Assembly: GCF_014654365.1 (NCBI RefSeq)
Contig: NZ_BNAY01000006.1
Coordinates: 480,979-544,978 of the forward strand
Direction of reading: 5' to 3'
Origin: Amycolatopsis oliviviridis
Lineage (GTDB): Bacteria; Actinomycetota; Actinomycetes; Mycobacteriales; Pseudonocardiaceae
DNA: 64,000 nt
The notes below the pieces were generated by a model. That model ran no database searches. It was given only the letters and a program-made list of their open reading frames with translations, and was not told the DNA's origin. The translations under genes were made by a program, and so were the position numbers. Below are positions 25,493-34,513 of the stretch, in pieces. Every line of letters begins with the position of its first letter. Position 1 is the stretch's first letter.

Positions 25493-26286
25493 AGGTTGTC
25501 CTCTTCTGCGGCGGCTACGGCATGCGGATGCGCAACGGTGACGCGTCCGACGTGCCCAAGCCGATGGCCATGGTCGGCCCCAGACCCCTGATCTGGCACG
25601 TGATGCGGTACTACGCGCATTTCGGCCACACCGAGTTCATTCTCTGCCTCGGTTACGGCGCGCACCACATCAAGGAGTTCTTCCTCAATTACCAGGAGAC
25701 CACGTCCAACGATTTCGTCCTGCGGAACGGCAAGGCGGAACTGCTGTCGACCGACATCGCGGACTGGTCGATCTCCTTCGTGCAGACCGGCCTCGAATCG
25801 GCCATCGGCGAGCGGCTGCGCCGGGTGCGCCCGTACCTCGAAGGCGACGAGATGTTCCTCGCCAACTACGCCGACGTCCTCACCGACGCCCCGCTCCCGG
25901 AAATGATCGAGCGCTTCCGCAACACCGACGCCGGCGCGTCGATGATGGTCGTGCCGCCGCAGTCGTCGTTCCACTGCGTCGAGATGAACGAAGACGGCCG
26001 GATCGGCGCGCTGACCCCGGTCAGCGAGATGCCGCTGTGGGAGAACGGCGGGTACTTCGTGCTGCGCCAGGAGGTCTTCGACCACATCCCCGAGGGCGGC
26101 GACCTGGTGGCCGACGGCTGCGGCGAACTCGCCAAGCGGGGCAAGCTGCTCGCGTACCCGTACCGCGGGTTCTGGAAGCCGACCGACACCGTCAAGGAAC
26201 GCGTCCAGCTCGACGACGCGTACGCGCACGGAGACCGCCCCTGGGCGCGGTGGGAACGCGAACCCGCGCCGGTGGGCACGGCGTGA
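25489..26286 (+). CDS. Glucose-1-phosphate cytidylyltransferase-like sugar nucleotidyltransferase
   Basis: 265 residues from a GTG at 25489 that overlaps the previous stop. MKVVLFCGGYGMRMR is the nucleotide-binding loop, DVPKPMAMVGPRPLIWHVMRYY the sugar-phosphate loop, and FLANYADVLTD the metal-binding Asp region. It is most like RfbF-type enzymes that make CDP-glucose, though the nucleotide cannot be fixed from sequence. It would activate the sugar later modified by the methyltransferase, epimerase and deacetylase in the same operon. Coupled to the next gene by GTGA overlap. Confidence 0.85.
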   Translation: MKVVLFCGGYGMRMRNGDASDVPKPMAMVGPRPLIWHVMRYYAHFGHTEFILCLGYGAHHIKEFFLNYQETTSNDFVLRNGKAELLSTDIADWSISFVQTGLESAIGERLRRVRPYLEGDEMFLANYADVLTDAPLPEMIERFRNTDAGASMMVVPPQSSFHCVEMNEDGRIGALTPVSEMPLWENGGYFVLRQEVFDHIPEGGDLVADGCGELAKRGKLLAYPYRGFWKPTDTVKERVQLDDAYAHGDRPWARWEREPAPVGTA

Positions 26287-26936
26287 TCGGACTGGGCACC
26301 GGCAGGATCGAGCGGATCGTCGCGCTCGGCGCGCATTGTGACGACATCGCCATCGGGGCGGGCGGCACACTGCTGACGATCTGCGCCGAAAACCGGGGCG
26401 TCCGGGTCGACGCGCTCGTCCTGTCCGGCGGCGGCACCGAGCGGGAGGCCGAGGAGCGCGCCGCGCTCACGGCCTTCTGCCCGGGCGCCGACGTCGAGGT
26501 CACCGTGCTCAAACTGCCCGACGGCCGGCTCCCCTCGCATTGGGAAGAGGCCAAGAACGGGCTGGAAGAACTGCGCCGCCGCACCGACCCGGATCTCGTC
26601 CTCTCGCCGCGCACGGCCGACGCGCATCAGGACCACCGCGGCCTGGCGACGCTGGTGCCGACGGTGTTCCGCACCCATCTCCAGCTGGAGTACGAGATCG
26701 CCAAATGGGACGGCGACCTCGGCAAACCCACCGCGTACGTGCCGCTTCCCGCCGAGCGCGCCGAGGAGAAGGTCCGCCTGCTGCAGGAGCACTACGCCTC
26801 TCAGCGGCATCGGCCCTGGTACGACCGGGAAGCCTTCCTCGGCCTCGCCCGCATTCGCGGCATCGAATGCGGGCAGCGTTATGCCGAGGCCTTCGACCTC
26901 AAGAAACTGACGCTCGACCTCACTGCGAAAGGCTGA
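26283..26936 (+). CDS. PIG-L/LmbE-family deacetylase
   Basis: 217 residues from a GTG at 26283. The zinc motif AHCDD (His18, Asp20, Asp21) and the distal HQDH (His115 to His118) are those of PIG-L enzymes, which remove N-acetyl groups from GlcNAc-type sugars. Here it sits between a nucleotidyltransferase and an SDR epimerase, so an NDP- or lipid-linked N-acetyl sugar is the likely substrate. Length is normal. Coupled by overlap to the gene before; 5 bp separate it from the next. Confidence 0.85.
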   Translation: MIGLGTGRIERIVALGAHCDDIAIGAGGTLLTICAENRGVRVDALVLSGGGTEREAEERAALTAFCPGADVEVTVLKLPDGRLPSHWEEAKNGLEELRRRTDPDLVLSPRTADAHQDHRGLATLVPTVFRTHLQLEYEIAKWDGDLGKPTAYVPLPAERAEEKVRLLQEHYASQRHRPWYDREAFLGLARIRGIECGQRYAEAFDLKKLTLDLTAKG

Positions 26937-26941
26937 AAGTC

Positions 26942-27964
26942 ATGCGTGTGCTGCTGACCGGGCACAAGGGTTACCTGGGCACGGTGATGGCCCCGGTGCT
27001 GGCCGCCGAAGGCCACGAGGTGATCGGCCTCGACTCCGGTCTCTACGACACCTGCGTGCTGGGTCCCCAGCCCGAGGACCCCGACGGCTTCGAGGTCGAC
27101 CTTCGTGACGTCACGGCCGAGCACGTGGCCGGTGTGGACGCCGTGATCCACCTCGGCGCGCTGTCCAACGACCCGCTCGGGTCGCTGGCGCCGGAGCTGA
27201 CCTACGACATCAACCACCACGCTTCGGTCAAGCTCGCGAAGCTGGCGAAGGACGCCGGGGTCAAGCGGTACCTCTACGCCTCCACGTGTTCGGTCTACGG
27301 CGCTTCGGGCGGCGACGGCCTGGTCGACGAGGACGCGCCGCTGCGCCCGGTGACGCCGTACGCCGAGTCGAAGGTGCGGGTGGAGGACGACGTCCAGGAG
27401 CTCGCCGACGACGACTTCAGCCCGGTGTACATGCGCAACGCGACCGCGTTCGGCTTCTCGCCGCGGCTGCGCGGCGACATCGTGCTGAACAACCTGACCG
27501 CGCACGCGTTCCTCTCCGGCGAGGTCCTGGTGCTCTCCGACGGCACGCCGTGGCGGCCGCTGGTGCACGCCAAGGACATCGCGCGGGCCTTCGCGGCGGC
27601 GCTGGTGGCGCCCAAGGAAGCCGTGCACGGCAAGGCGTTCAACATCGGCACCGAACGCAACAACGTGACCGTCGCCGAGATCGCCGAAGAGGTCGTCGAG
27701 GCCGTTCCCGGCTCCACGCTGCGGATCACCGGCGAGGCGGGCGCGGACCCGCGCTCCTACCGGGTCGACTTCTCCCGGTTCCGCGCGGCGATCCCCGGCT
27801 TCGACTGCGACTGGTCGGTCAAGGACGGCGCGCTCGAACTGATCGACGCCTACAAGACCCACGGCCTCACCGAACACGGCTTCCAGCGCCTGTTCACCCG
27901 GCTGGCGCGGTTGCAGGACCGCACCGCCGCGGGCGAACTCGACGACACCCTCCGGCGTCGCTGA
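26942..27964 (+). CDS. NAD-dependent SDR sugar epimerase/dehydratase
   Basis: 340 residues from the ATG at 26942. The Rossmann motif GHKGYLG (residues 7-13), the STCSVYG strand and the catalytic Tyr140 and Lys144 in YAESK identify an extended SDR acting on a nucleotide sugar. Whether it is an epimerase, a dehydratase or a 4-keto reductase is not clear; the cassette needs a 4,6-dehydratase for the C-methyltransferase and this is the only candidate in it. The stop overlaps the ATG of the DUF4910 gene. Confidence 0.82.
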   Translation: MRVLLTGHKGYLGTVMAPVLAAEGHEVIGLDSGLYDTCVLGPQPEDPDGFEVDLRDVTAEHVAGVDAVIHLGALSNDPLGSLAPELTYDINHHASVKLAKLAKDAGVKRYLYASTCSVYGASGGDGLVDEDAPLRPVTPYAESKVRVEDDVQELADDDFSPVYMRNATAFGFSPRLRGDIVLNNLTAHAFLSGEVLVLSDGTPWRPLVHAKDIARAFAAALVAPKEAVHGKAFNIGTERNNVTVAEIAEEVVEAVPGSTLRITGEAGADPRSYRVDFSRFRAAIPGFDCDWSVKDGALELIDAYKTHGLTEHGFQRLFTRLARLQDRTAAGELDDTLRRR

Positions 27965-29238
27965 TGTCGAACCGGGGCCTCGAGACGAGCGCCGACCTGC
28001 GAAAGCTGGTCGAGCGCTTGTACCCGTTGTGCCGCAGCATCACCGGCGACGGCGTCCGCCGCACGCTGGAGATCGTCGGCGAGCACATCCCGCTGGAGAT
28101 CCACGAGGTCCCCACCGGCACCCAGGTACTGGACTGGACGGTGCCGCAGGAATGGAACATCCGCGACGCGTACGTCAAGGACCCCTCCGGCCGGCGCGTG
28201 GTCGACTTCCAGGAGTCGAATCTGCACGTCGTCGGCTACAGCGTCCCGGTTTCGCGGAAGATGTCGCTCGCCGAGCTGCGCGAACACCTCCACACCCTGC
28301 CCGACCGGCCGTCCTGGGTGCCGTACCGGACCAGCTACTACTCGCCGACCTGGGGTTTCTGCCTGGCGCAGGAAACCCTCGACGCGCTGCCGGACGGCGA
28401 GTACGAGGTCCACATCGATTCGACGCTGGCCGACGGGAGCCTCACCTACGCCGAGCACGTCGTGCCGGGCGAGGTCGCCGACGAGGTGATCGTCTCCTGT
28501 CACACGTGCCATCCGTCGCTGGCGAACGACAACGTCGCCGGGATCGCGATCGCCGCCGCGTTCGCGCAGAAGCTCGAAAAGCCGCACTACACGTACCGGT
28601 TCCTGTTCATGCCGGGCACGATCGGCGCCATCACCTGGCTCGCGCGCAACAGCGACCGCGTGGGCCGGATCAAGGCGGGACTCGTGCTGGCCTGCGCCGG
28701 TGACCCGGGATCGTTGACCTACAAGCGAAGCCGCCGGGGCGACGCCGAGATCGACCGTGTGCTCGCGTACGTCCTGGCCGATCGCGCGCACAAGATCGTG
28801 GACTTCTCGCCGTACGGCTACGACGAGCGCCAGTTCTGCTCCCCCGGCTTCAACCTGGGTGTCGGGTCGCTGACGAGGACGCCGTACGCGGGCTATCCCG
28901 AGTACCACACCTCGGCCGACAACCTCGATTTCGTCTCCACGGAGGCCATGGAGGAAACCCTCCGGACCTTGCGGGACACGTACGCCGTCCTCGACCGCAA
29001 CCGCAGCTACGTCAACCTCAGCCCCTTCGGCGAGCCGCAACTCGGCAAGCGCGGCCTGTACGACTCGCTCGGCGGGCGGAGCGACGCCAAACAAGCCCAG
29101 ATGGCCATGCTCTGGGTGCTCAACCTCTCGGACGGCGAGCACAGCCTGCTCGACGTCGCCGAGCGGTCCGGCTTGCCGTTCGATTCCGTCGTCGCGGCCG
29201 CCCAGGCGCTGCACGACGCCGGATTGCTCAAGGAATAG
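27964..29238 (+). CDS. DUF4910/DUF2172 aminopeptidase-like zinc protein
   Basis: 424 residues from the ATG at 27964. An N-terminal DUF2172-type insertion and an M28-like peptidase core are visible, with probable zinc ligands in CHTCHPSLANDN (His180, His183, Asp189) and a later EYHTSADN. The last 65 residues look like a winged helix (GEHSLLDVAERSGLPFDSVV). Proteins of this kind recur beside PIG-L, nucleotidyltransferase and C-methyltransferase genes in polysaccharide loci, but no reaction has been established that I know of. An amide-cleaving or amide-forming step on an amino sugar is plausible. Coupled by ATGA overlap. Confidence 0.82.
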   Translation: MSNRGLETSADLRKLVERLYPLCRSITGDGVRRTLEIVGEHIPLEIHEVPTGTQVLDWTVPQEWNIRDAYVKDPSGRRVVDFQESNLHVVGYSVPVSRKMSLAELREHLHTLPDRPSWVPYRTSYYSPTWGFCLAQETLDALPDGEYEVHIDSTLADGSLTYAEHVVPGEVADEVIVSCHTCHPSLANDNVAGIAIAAAFAQKLEKPHYTYRFLFMPGTIGAITWLARNSDRVGRIKAGLVLACAGDPGSLTYKRSRRGDAEIDRVLAYVLADRAHKIVDFSPYGYDERQFCSPGFNLGVGSLTRTPYAGYPEYHTSADNLDFVSTEAMEETLRTLRDTYAVLDRNRSYVNLSPFGEPQLGKRGLYDSLGGRSDAKQAQMAMLWVLNLSDGEHSLLDVAERSGLPFDSVVAAAQALHDAGLLKE

Positions 29239-29241
29239 CCC

Positions 29242-30516
29242 ATGCGATCACTTCTGCGTTCCCAGGCCATCCGCGCCATGGCCGGACGGCTCAGCTGGGG
29301 CCTCGGCGACCAGGCCGTCTCCAGCATCACCAACTTCATCGTCGGCCTCTACGTCGCGCGTTCGCTCGGCACGTTCGCGTTCGGCATGTTCAGCCTCGCC
29401 TGGGTCAGCTACGGCGTGGTACTCAACCTTTCGCGCGGGCTGACGACGGATCCGCTGATGGTGCGGTTCTCCGGGGTGTCCACCGAATCCTGGCGCGCCG
29501 CGACCAAGCGGGCGACCGGCACGGCGCTCACCGCGGGGGTCGTGGCCGGGATGATCAGCGTGGCCGCCGGGCTCATCGTGGGCGACTCCACCGGCGGGGC
29601 GTTCGTCGCGCTCGGCTTCGTCATTCCCACGCTGCTGCTGCAGGACGCCTGGCGGTTCACCTTCTTCGCCGCCGGGCACGGGAAGAAGGCGTTCCTCAAC
29701 GACGTCGTCTGGGGGATCGCGCTGATCCCGGCGTTGTTCATCGCGCACCACACGTCCGACACCGTCGTCGCGTTCATCCTGGCGTGGGGCCTTTCCGGGG
29801 CGGTCGCGGCGGGCTTCGGCTGCCTGCAGTCCGGGGTCCGGCCGGATCCGCGCGGCACGCTCGAGTGGATCAAGGCGCACCGCGACCTCGGCACCCGCTA
29901 CGTGATCGAAAACGTCAGCAACAGCGGCTCGTCGCAACTGCGGATGTACGGTCTCGGCGCGATCGCCGGGATCGCGAGCGTCGGCGCGGTCCGCGGCGCC
30001 GAGCTGCTCCTCGGGCCGTTCTTCGCCCTCTTGATGGGACTTTCCCTGGTCACGGTCGCCGAAAGCGCACGGGTGCTCCAACGGGCCCCGCACCGCTTCC
30101 GGAAGTTCTGCGCCGTCCTCGGCGCCGGCCAGGCGGCGGCGGCCCTGCTCTGGGGCCTCGCCTTGCTTCTGGTACCCCACGACGCCGGCCGGTTCGTCCT
30201 CGGTGACGTCTGGGATCCCGCTTCGGAACTGATCCTCCCGGTGACCATCGGTATCGCCGCGGCGGGGTTCAACACCGGAGCGGCCGCCGGATTGCGTGCG
30301 CTCGGCGCTGCGAAAAGGAGCCTTCGCGCCCAGCTGATCAACTCGGCCGGCTATGTCGGTTTCGGGCTCATCGGCGCCTTCTTGGCCGGGGCGTCCGGAT
30401 CCGCTTGGGGGGTCGCGTTGGCGATCACCAGCGGGTCAGCGGTGTGGTGGCTTCAGCTGCACATCGCCCTCAGAGAACACAAGACTTCGGAGAAGGAAGA
30501 AATGAGGACGTCATGA
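29242..30516 (+). CDS. Polysaccharide flippase (Wzx-like, MOP superfamily)
   Basis: 424 residues with 10-12 hydrophobic segments, beginning with the amphipathic SWGLGDQAVSSITNFIVGLYVA, typical of Wzx/MATE-type exporters that turn lipid-linked sugar units across the membrane. Three bp follow the DUF4910 stop and the end overlaps the GT2 start (ATGA). The leftward operon supplies the matching Wzy and Wzz proteins, so the two operons probably build one polymer. Sequence gives no clue to the exact repeat unit. Confidence 0.8.
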   Translation: MRSLLRSQAIRAMAGRLSWGLGDQAVSSITNFIVGLYVARSLGTFAFGMFSLAWVSYGVVLNLSRGLTTDPLMVRFSGVSTESWRAATKRATGTALTAGVVAGMISVAAGLIVGDSTGGAFVALGFVIPTLLLQDAWRFTFFAAGHGKKAFLNDVVWGIALIPALFIAHHTSDTVVAFILAWGLSGAVAAGFGCLQSGVRPDPRGTLEWIKAHRDLGTRYVIENVSNSGSSQLRMYGLGAIAGIASVGAVRGAELLLGPFFALLMGLSLVTVAESARVLQRAPHRFRKFCAVLGAGQAAAALLWGLALLLVPHDAGRFVLGDVWDPASELILPVTIGIAAAGFNTGAAAGLRALGAAKRSLRAQLINSAGYVGFGLIGAFLAGASGSAWGVALAITSGSAVWWLQLHIALREHKTSEKEEMRTS

Positions 30517-31463
30517 GCACCGCTCCTCGGCTGAGCATCGGGCTCCCGGTCTACAACGGCGAGGACTACCTCGCCGAATCGCTGGACGCACTCCTCGGCC
30601 AAAGCTTCGCGGACTTCGAGCTGATCATCTCGGACAACGCGTCCACCGACCGCACCGAAGAGATCAGCCGCGAGTACGCGAAGCTGGATTCCCGCGTCCG
30701 TTACGTGCGCCAGCCGGTGAACATCGGCTGCGCGCCCAACCACAACTACTGCGTCGACGTCGCCCGCGGCGAGCTGTTCAAGTGGGCCTCCGACGACGAC
30801 CTCTACGCGCGTGACCTGCTGGAGCGCTGCGTCGAGGCGCTCGACGAGCACCCCGAGTTCGTCCTTTCGCACTCGTGGACGGCGATGATCGACGAGAAGG
30901 CCGTCGTCACGCAGGCGCTGGAGTACCCGCTCAACACGGTTTCGCCGCACGCCGCGGAACGCTTCCGCAGCACGCTGTTCGCCCCCGGCGGGGACGACGA
31001 CGGCGCCGTCATCCGCACCGAGGTGCTGCGCCGCGTCGCGCCGCTGGACAGCTACCACCACGCGGACCGCACGATCATCTCGGAACTGGCCCTGCACGGC
31101 CCGTTCCACCAGGTGCCCGACTGGCTGTACTTCCGGCGCGACCACCCCGGCCGCTCCGAACACGAGCACCCGACCGTGCGCCGCCGTGCCACCAACCTCG
31201 ACCCGAAGCGGGCCGACAAGCTGCGTCACCCGATGGTCCGGCTGCTCGGCGAGTACGTCCTGGGGTATGTCAACGCGATCCGCAACGCGCCGATCTCCGG
31301 CGCGGAGAAGCGCGAATGCTTCCGCTACCTGCGGCAATGGATGCTGAACCGGGCCGGGAACCCGGCCATGGGACGGATGCCGGTCCAGGCCGAGGCCGAA
31401 CTCGGCCCGCGCGAGGTCTCCGTCGTCTCGGTCGTCGCCGGCCAGGAGGGACGAGTCCCTTGA
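30513..31463 (+). CDS. Glycosyltransferase family 2
   Basis: 316 residues from the ATG at 30513. The GT-A start LSIGLPVYNGEDYLAESLD, the IISDNASTDRTEEI motif and the SDDDLY metal site are standard for GT2 enzymes acting on the cytoplasmic face of the membrane. It adds one sugar of the repeat unit; donor unknown, though a sugar made by the cassette is likely. Coupled to the flippase before and the pyruvyltransferase after. Confidence 0.88.
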   Translation: MSTAPRLSIGLPVYNGEDYLAESLDALLGQSFADFELIISDNASTDRTEEISREYAKLDSRVRYVRQPVNIGCAPNHNYCVDVARGELFKWASDDDLYARDLLERCVEALDEHPEFVLSHSWTAMIDEKAVVTQALEYPLNTVSPHAAERFRSTLFAPGGDDDGAVIRTEVLRRVAPLDSYHHADRTIISELALHGPFHQVPDWLYFRRDHPGRSEHEHPTVRRRATNLDPKRADKLRHPMVRLLGEYVLGYVNAIRNAPISGAEKRECFRYLRQWMLNRAGNPAMGRMPVQAEAELGPREVSVVSVVAGQEGRVP

Positions 31464-32647
31464 CTCCGCCCGCGAGGATCGGGCTGTTCGGCCTCCTCGG
31501 ATCGGGGAACCTCGGCAACGACGGTTCCTTCGAGGCGGTCCTCGGGTTCTTGCGCACGGATCATCCGGACGCCGCCATCAGCGTGATGTGCGGCGGTCCG
31601 GAAATCGTCGCGTCGCGCTACGGACTCGAAACGACCGCGTTGAACTGGTACGAGGGCGAGTACCGGACGGTCTCGGGACCGCTGTCCGTCGCCATGAAGG
31701 GCTTCGGGAAACTTGTCGACATAGTCCGCACGGCGACCTGGGTCCGGCGGCAGGACGTGGTGATCGTGCCGGGGATGGGTGTCCTGGAATCCACCCTTCC
31801 CTTGCGTCCTTGGGGTTTCCCGTACGCCCTGCTGCTGCTCTCGGCGTCCGGGCGGCTGGTCGGCACCAAGGTGGCACTGGTGAGCGTCGGCGCCAGCGTG
31901 AGCTCGCACCGGGTGACCCGCTCGGTCATCGGCTGGGCCGGGCGGCTGGCGTCGTTCCGCTCCTACCGGGACGAGCCGTCACGGGAGGCGATGCGCGCGA
32001 TGGGGGTGGACGTCACGAACGACCGCGTCTACCCCGATCTCGCGTTCGCCCTCACGGCACCTTCGGAACCGGTGCTGCCGCGGTCGGTCGGGGTCGGGGT
32101 GATGGCCTACCACGGCGGGAACGACGACCGGGCCCGCGCCGACGACATCTACGAGTCCTATGTGGACAACATGACGCGGTTCGTCGCGCGGCTGGTCTCC
32201 GACGGCCGCCCGGTGCGGTTGTTCATCGGCGACCAGGCCGATCGGCGGGTCGTCGACGAGATCATGCGGGAACTGGGGTCCCCGCTGATCGCCGCCGCCG
32301 ACACGTCCACTTTGGACGAACTGATGCGGGCGATGTCCGCCGTCGAATCCGTCGTCGCCACCCGGTACCACAACGTCCTGTGCGCGCTGAAGCTGGCGAA
32401 ACCGACGTTGTCCATCGGGTACGCGAGCAAGAACAAGGTCCTCATGACCGCACTGGGGCTGGGGGAATTCTGCCAGTCGGCCAAGGAGATCGACCTCGAC
32501 GCGCTGGTGCGCCAGTTCGCCGAGCTCGAGTCCAGGGCGGGGGAACTGACCGAGATCGTGGCGAAACGAGGCGCGGAACAAGTGCGACTACTGGACGAGC
32601 AGTTCGCCGAGCTGTCGGCCGCCTTCCTGCCGATGGGAGTCCGATGA
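31460..32647 (+). CDS. Polysaccharide pyruvyl transferase
   Basis: 395 residues from a TTG at 31460 that overlaps the previous stop (TTGA) and has GGAGGGA upstream; no better start is available. RIGLFGLLGSGNLGNDGSFE is the N-terminal signature of the pyruvyltransferase (CsaB/PssM) family, and SVVATRYHNVLCALKLAKPT is the conserved C-terminal motif with the RxH pair. These enzymes add a ketal pyruvate from PEP to a sugar, giving a negative charge. Coupled to the RmlC-like gene (ATGA). Confidence 0.85.
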   Translation: MTPPARIGLFGLLGSGNLGNDGSFEAVLGFLRTDHPDAAISVMCGGPEIVASRYGLETTALNWYEGEYRTVSGPLSVAMKGFGKLVDIVRTATWVRRQDVVIVPGMGVLESTLPLRPWGFPYALLLLSASGRLVGTKVALVSVGASVSSHRVTRSVIGWAGRLASFRSYRDEPSREAMRAMGVDVTNDRVYPDLAFALTAPSEPVLPRSVGVGVMAYHGGNDDRARADDIYESYVDNMTRFVARLVSDGRPVRLFIGDQADRRVVDEIMRELGSPLIAAADTSTLDELMRAMSAVESVVATRYHNVLCALKLAKPTLSIGYASKNKVLMTALGLGEFCQSAKEIDLDALVRQFAELESRAGELTEIVAKRGAEQVRLLDEQFAELSAAFLPMGVR

Positions 32648-33192
32648 AGGTGATCCCGGTGCCCGCCATCGCGGGCGCGTACCTGTTCGAACCGACCCCG
32701 CACACCGACGAGCGCGGCTTCTTCAGCCGCACGTTCGACGCCGCCGTCGTCCGCTCGGCCGGGATCGACCCGAACGGATTCCTCCAGGACAGTGTTTCCC
32801 GGTCCCGCAAGGGCGTGCTGCGCGGGATGCACCTCCGCTCCGGTCTCGGTGAAGCGAAACTGGTCCGGTGCTCGTGGGGCGCCGTCTTCGACGTCGTCGT
32901 CGACCTGAGGCCGGATTCGCCGACGTACCTGGCCAAGGAGACGTTCGAGCTCTCCGGGGAGACGCAGGTCTCGCTGTACATCCCGGCGGGCTGCGCGCAC
33001 GGGTTCCAGGCGCTCACCGAGTACGCCGACGTCTCCTACCGGATCGACCGCGAGCACGACGCGAGCGAGGACGTCGCGATCGCGGCCGACGACCCGGACC
33101 TGGCGATCCCCTGGCCGCTCCCGGTGGCGCTGATGTCGGAGCGGGACCGCCGGGCCCTTCCGCTTTCCGCGGTATTACAAAAAACGAGGTGA
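32644..33192 (+). CDS. RmlC-like dTDP-4-keto-sugar 3,5-epimerase
   Basis: 182 residues from the ATG at 32644. The cupin has the RmlC signatures DERGFFSRTFD, the catalytic His63 in LRGMHLRSG, FDVVVDLRPDSPTY and YIPAGCAHGFQAL. It epimerises C3 and/or C5 of a 4-keto-6-deoxy nucleotide sugar. Because no RmlB or RmlD adjoins it, it may serve a different deoxysugar than rhamnose. Four bp separate it from the aminotransferase. Confidence 0.87.
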   Translation: MKVIPVPAIAGAYLFEPTPHTDERGFFSRTFDAAVVRSAGIDPNGFLQDSVSRSRKGVLRGMHLRSGLGEAKLVRCSWGAVFDVVVDLRPDSPTYLAKETFELSGETQVSLYIPAGCAHGFQALTEYADVSYRIDREHDASEDVAIAADDPDLAIPWPLPVALMSERDRRALPLSAVLQKTR

Positions 33193-33196
33193 GAGC

Positions 33197-34513
33197 ATGA
33201 CCCGTCAGCTTCCCAAGTCGATGCGGGCCAACGAGCGCCTCCACGCGATGATCCCCGGTGGCGCGCACACCTACGCCAAGGGCGACGACCAGTACCCGGA
33301 GAACCTGGCGCCGGTCATCTCCCACGGGCTCGGCGCGCACGTCTGGGACGTCGACGGAAACGAGTACATCGAGTACGGCTCGGGGCTGCGCGCGGTCAGC
33401 CTCGGGCACGTGCACCCGCGGGTCAGCGAGGCCGCCCACCGCGAGATCGACCGGGGCGCCAACTTCGCCCGCCCGTCCATCGTGGAGGAACGGGCGGCGA
33501 CGAAGTTCCTCGAAACCGTCCCGACCGCCGAGATGGTCAAATTCGCCAAGAACGGCTCGGACGCCACCACGGCCGCGGTCAAGCTCGCCAGGGCGGTCAC
33601 CGGCAGGCCGCTGGTGGCGATCTGCCGTGATCACGCGTTCTTCTCCATCGACGACTGGTTCATCGGCACCACGGCGATGTCGGCGGGCATCCCGGACGAG
33701 ATCACCGATCTCACCGTGTCGTTCCCCTACGGCGATCTCCAGGTGACCGAACGGCTGCTGCGGGAGAACTCGAGCCAGATCGCCTGCCTGGTACTGGAGG
33801 CGTCCACCCAGCTCGAACCGCCCCCCGGGTATCTCGTCGGCCTGCGGGAACTGGCCGACCGGTACGGCTGCGTCCTGATCTTCGACGAGATGATCACCGG
33901 TTTCCGCTGGTCCGAGGCTGGAGCACAGGGTCTCTACGGCGTCACGCCGGACCTCTCGACGTTCGGCAAGGCGCTCGGCAACGGGTTCGCCGTCTCCGCG
34001 CTCGCGGGCAAACGCGAGCTGATGGAACTCGGCGGCCTGCGCACCAGCAAGGACCGCGTCTTCCTGCTGTCCACCACGCACGGCGCCGAGACGCATTCGC
34101 TGGCCGCCGCGATCGCGGTCATGGAGACCTACACCGAAGAAGGCATCGCCGCGCGGCTGCACGCGCTCGGCGACCGGCTCGCCGCCGGGGTCCGCGAAGT
34201 CGCGGCCTCGGCCGGGGTCGGGGAACACGTCGTCGTGCGCGGCCGGGCGAGCAACCTCGTCTTCGCCACGCTCGACGCCGGGAAGAAACCGTCGCAGGAC
34301 TACCGCACGCTGTTCCTGCGGCAGCTGGTCACGGGCGGGGTCCTCGGACCGTCGTTCGTGGTCAGCAGCGCGTTGTCCGAAGAAGACATCGACCGGACGG
34401 TCGAAGTGGTCTCGCAGGCCTGCCTCGTGTACCGCAAAGCGCTCGACGCGGATGATCCGGCGCCGTGGCTGGGTGGTCGTCCGGTGAAGCCGGTTTTTCG
34501 GAGAAGGGTATGA
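33197..34513 (+). CDS. Class III PLP aminotransferase (glutamate-1-semialdehyde aminomutase-like)
   Basis: 438 residues. The PLP lysine is Lys258 in STFGKALGNG, with Asp230 in LIFDEMITGFR binding the pyridine nitrogen; MRANERLHAMIPGGAHTYAKG is the typical GSA-aminotransferase-like start. Real HemL would sit with haem genes, so here it more likely aminates a keto sugar or a small substituent for the polysaccharide. It overlaps the next gene (ATGA). Sugar aminotransferases are usually DegT-type, so the choice of this family is unusual. Confidence 0.82.
   Translation: MTRQLPKSMRANERLHAMIPGGAHTYAKGDDQYPENLAPVISHGLGAHVWDVDGNEYIEYGSGLRAVSLGHVHPRVSEAAHREIDRGANFARPSIVEERAATKFLETVPTAEMVKFAKNGSDATTAAVKLARAVTGRPLVAICRDHAFFSIDDWFIGTTAMSAGIPDEITDLTVSFPYGDLQVTERLLRENSSQIACLVLEASTQLEPPPGYLVGLRELADRYGCVLIFDEMITGFRWSEAGAQGLYGVTPDLSTFGKALGNGFAVSALAGKRELMELGGLRTSKDRVFLLSTTHGAETHSLAAAIAVMETYTEEGIAARLHALGDRLAAGVREVAASAGVGEHVVVRGRASNLVFATLDAGKKPSQDYRTLFLRQLVTGGVLGPSFVVSSALSEEDIDRTVEVVSQACLVYRKALDADDPAPWLGGRPVKPVFRRRV

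Noticed and set aside
33197..34513. HemL (haem pathway glutamate-1-semialdehyde aminomutase)
   Set aside because: The gene is embedded between an RmlC-like and a beta-helix gene in a coupled polysaccharide operon, with no haem genes nearby; the wider class III family fits better.
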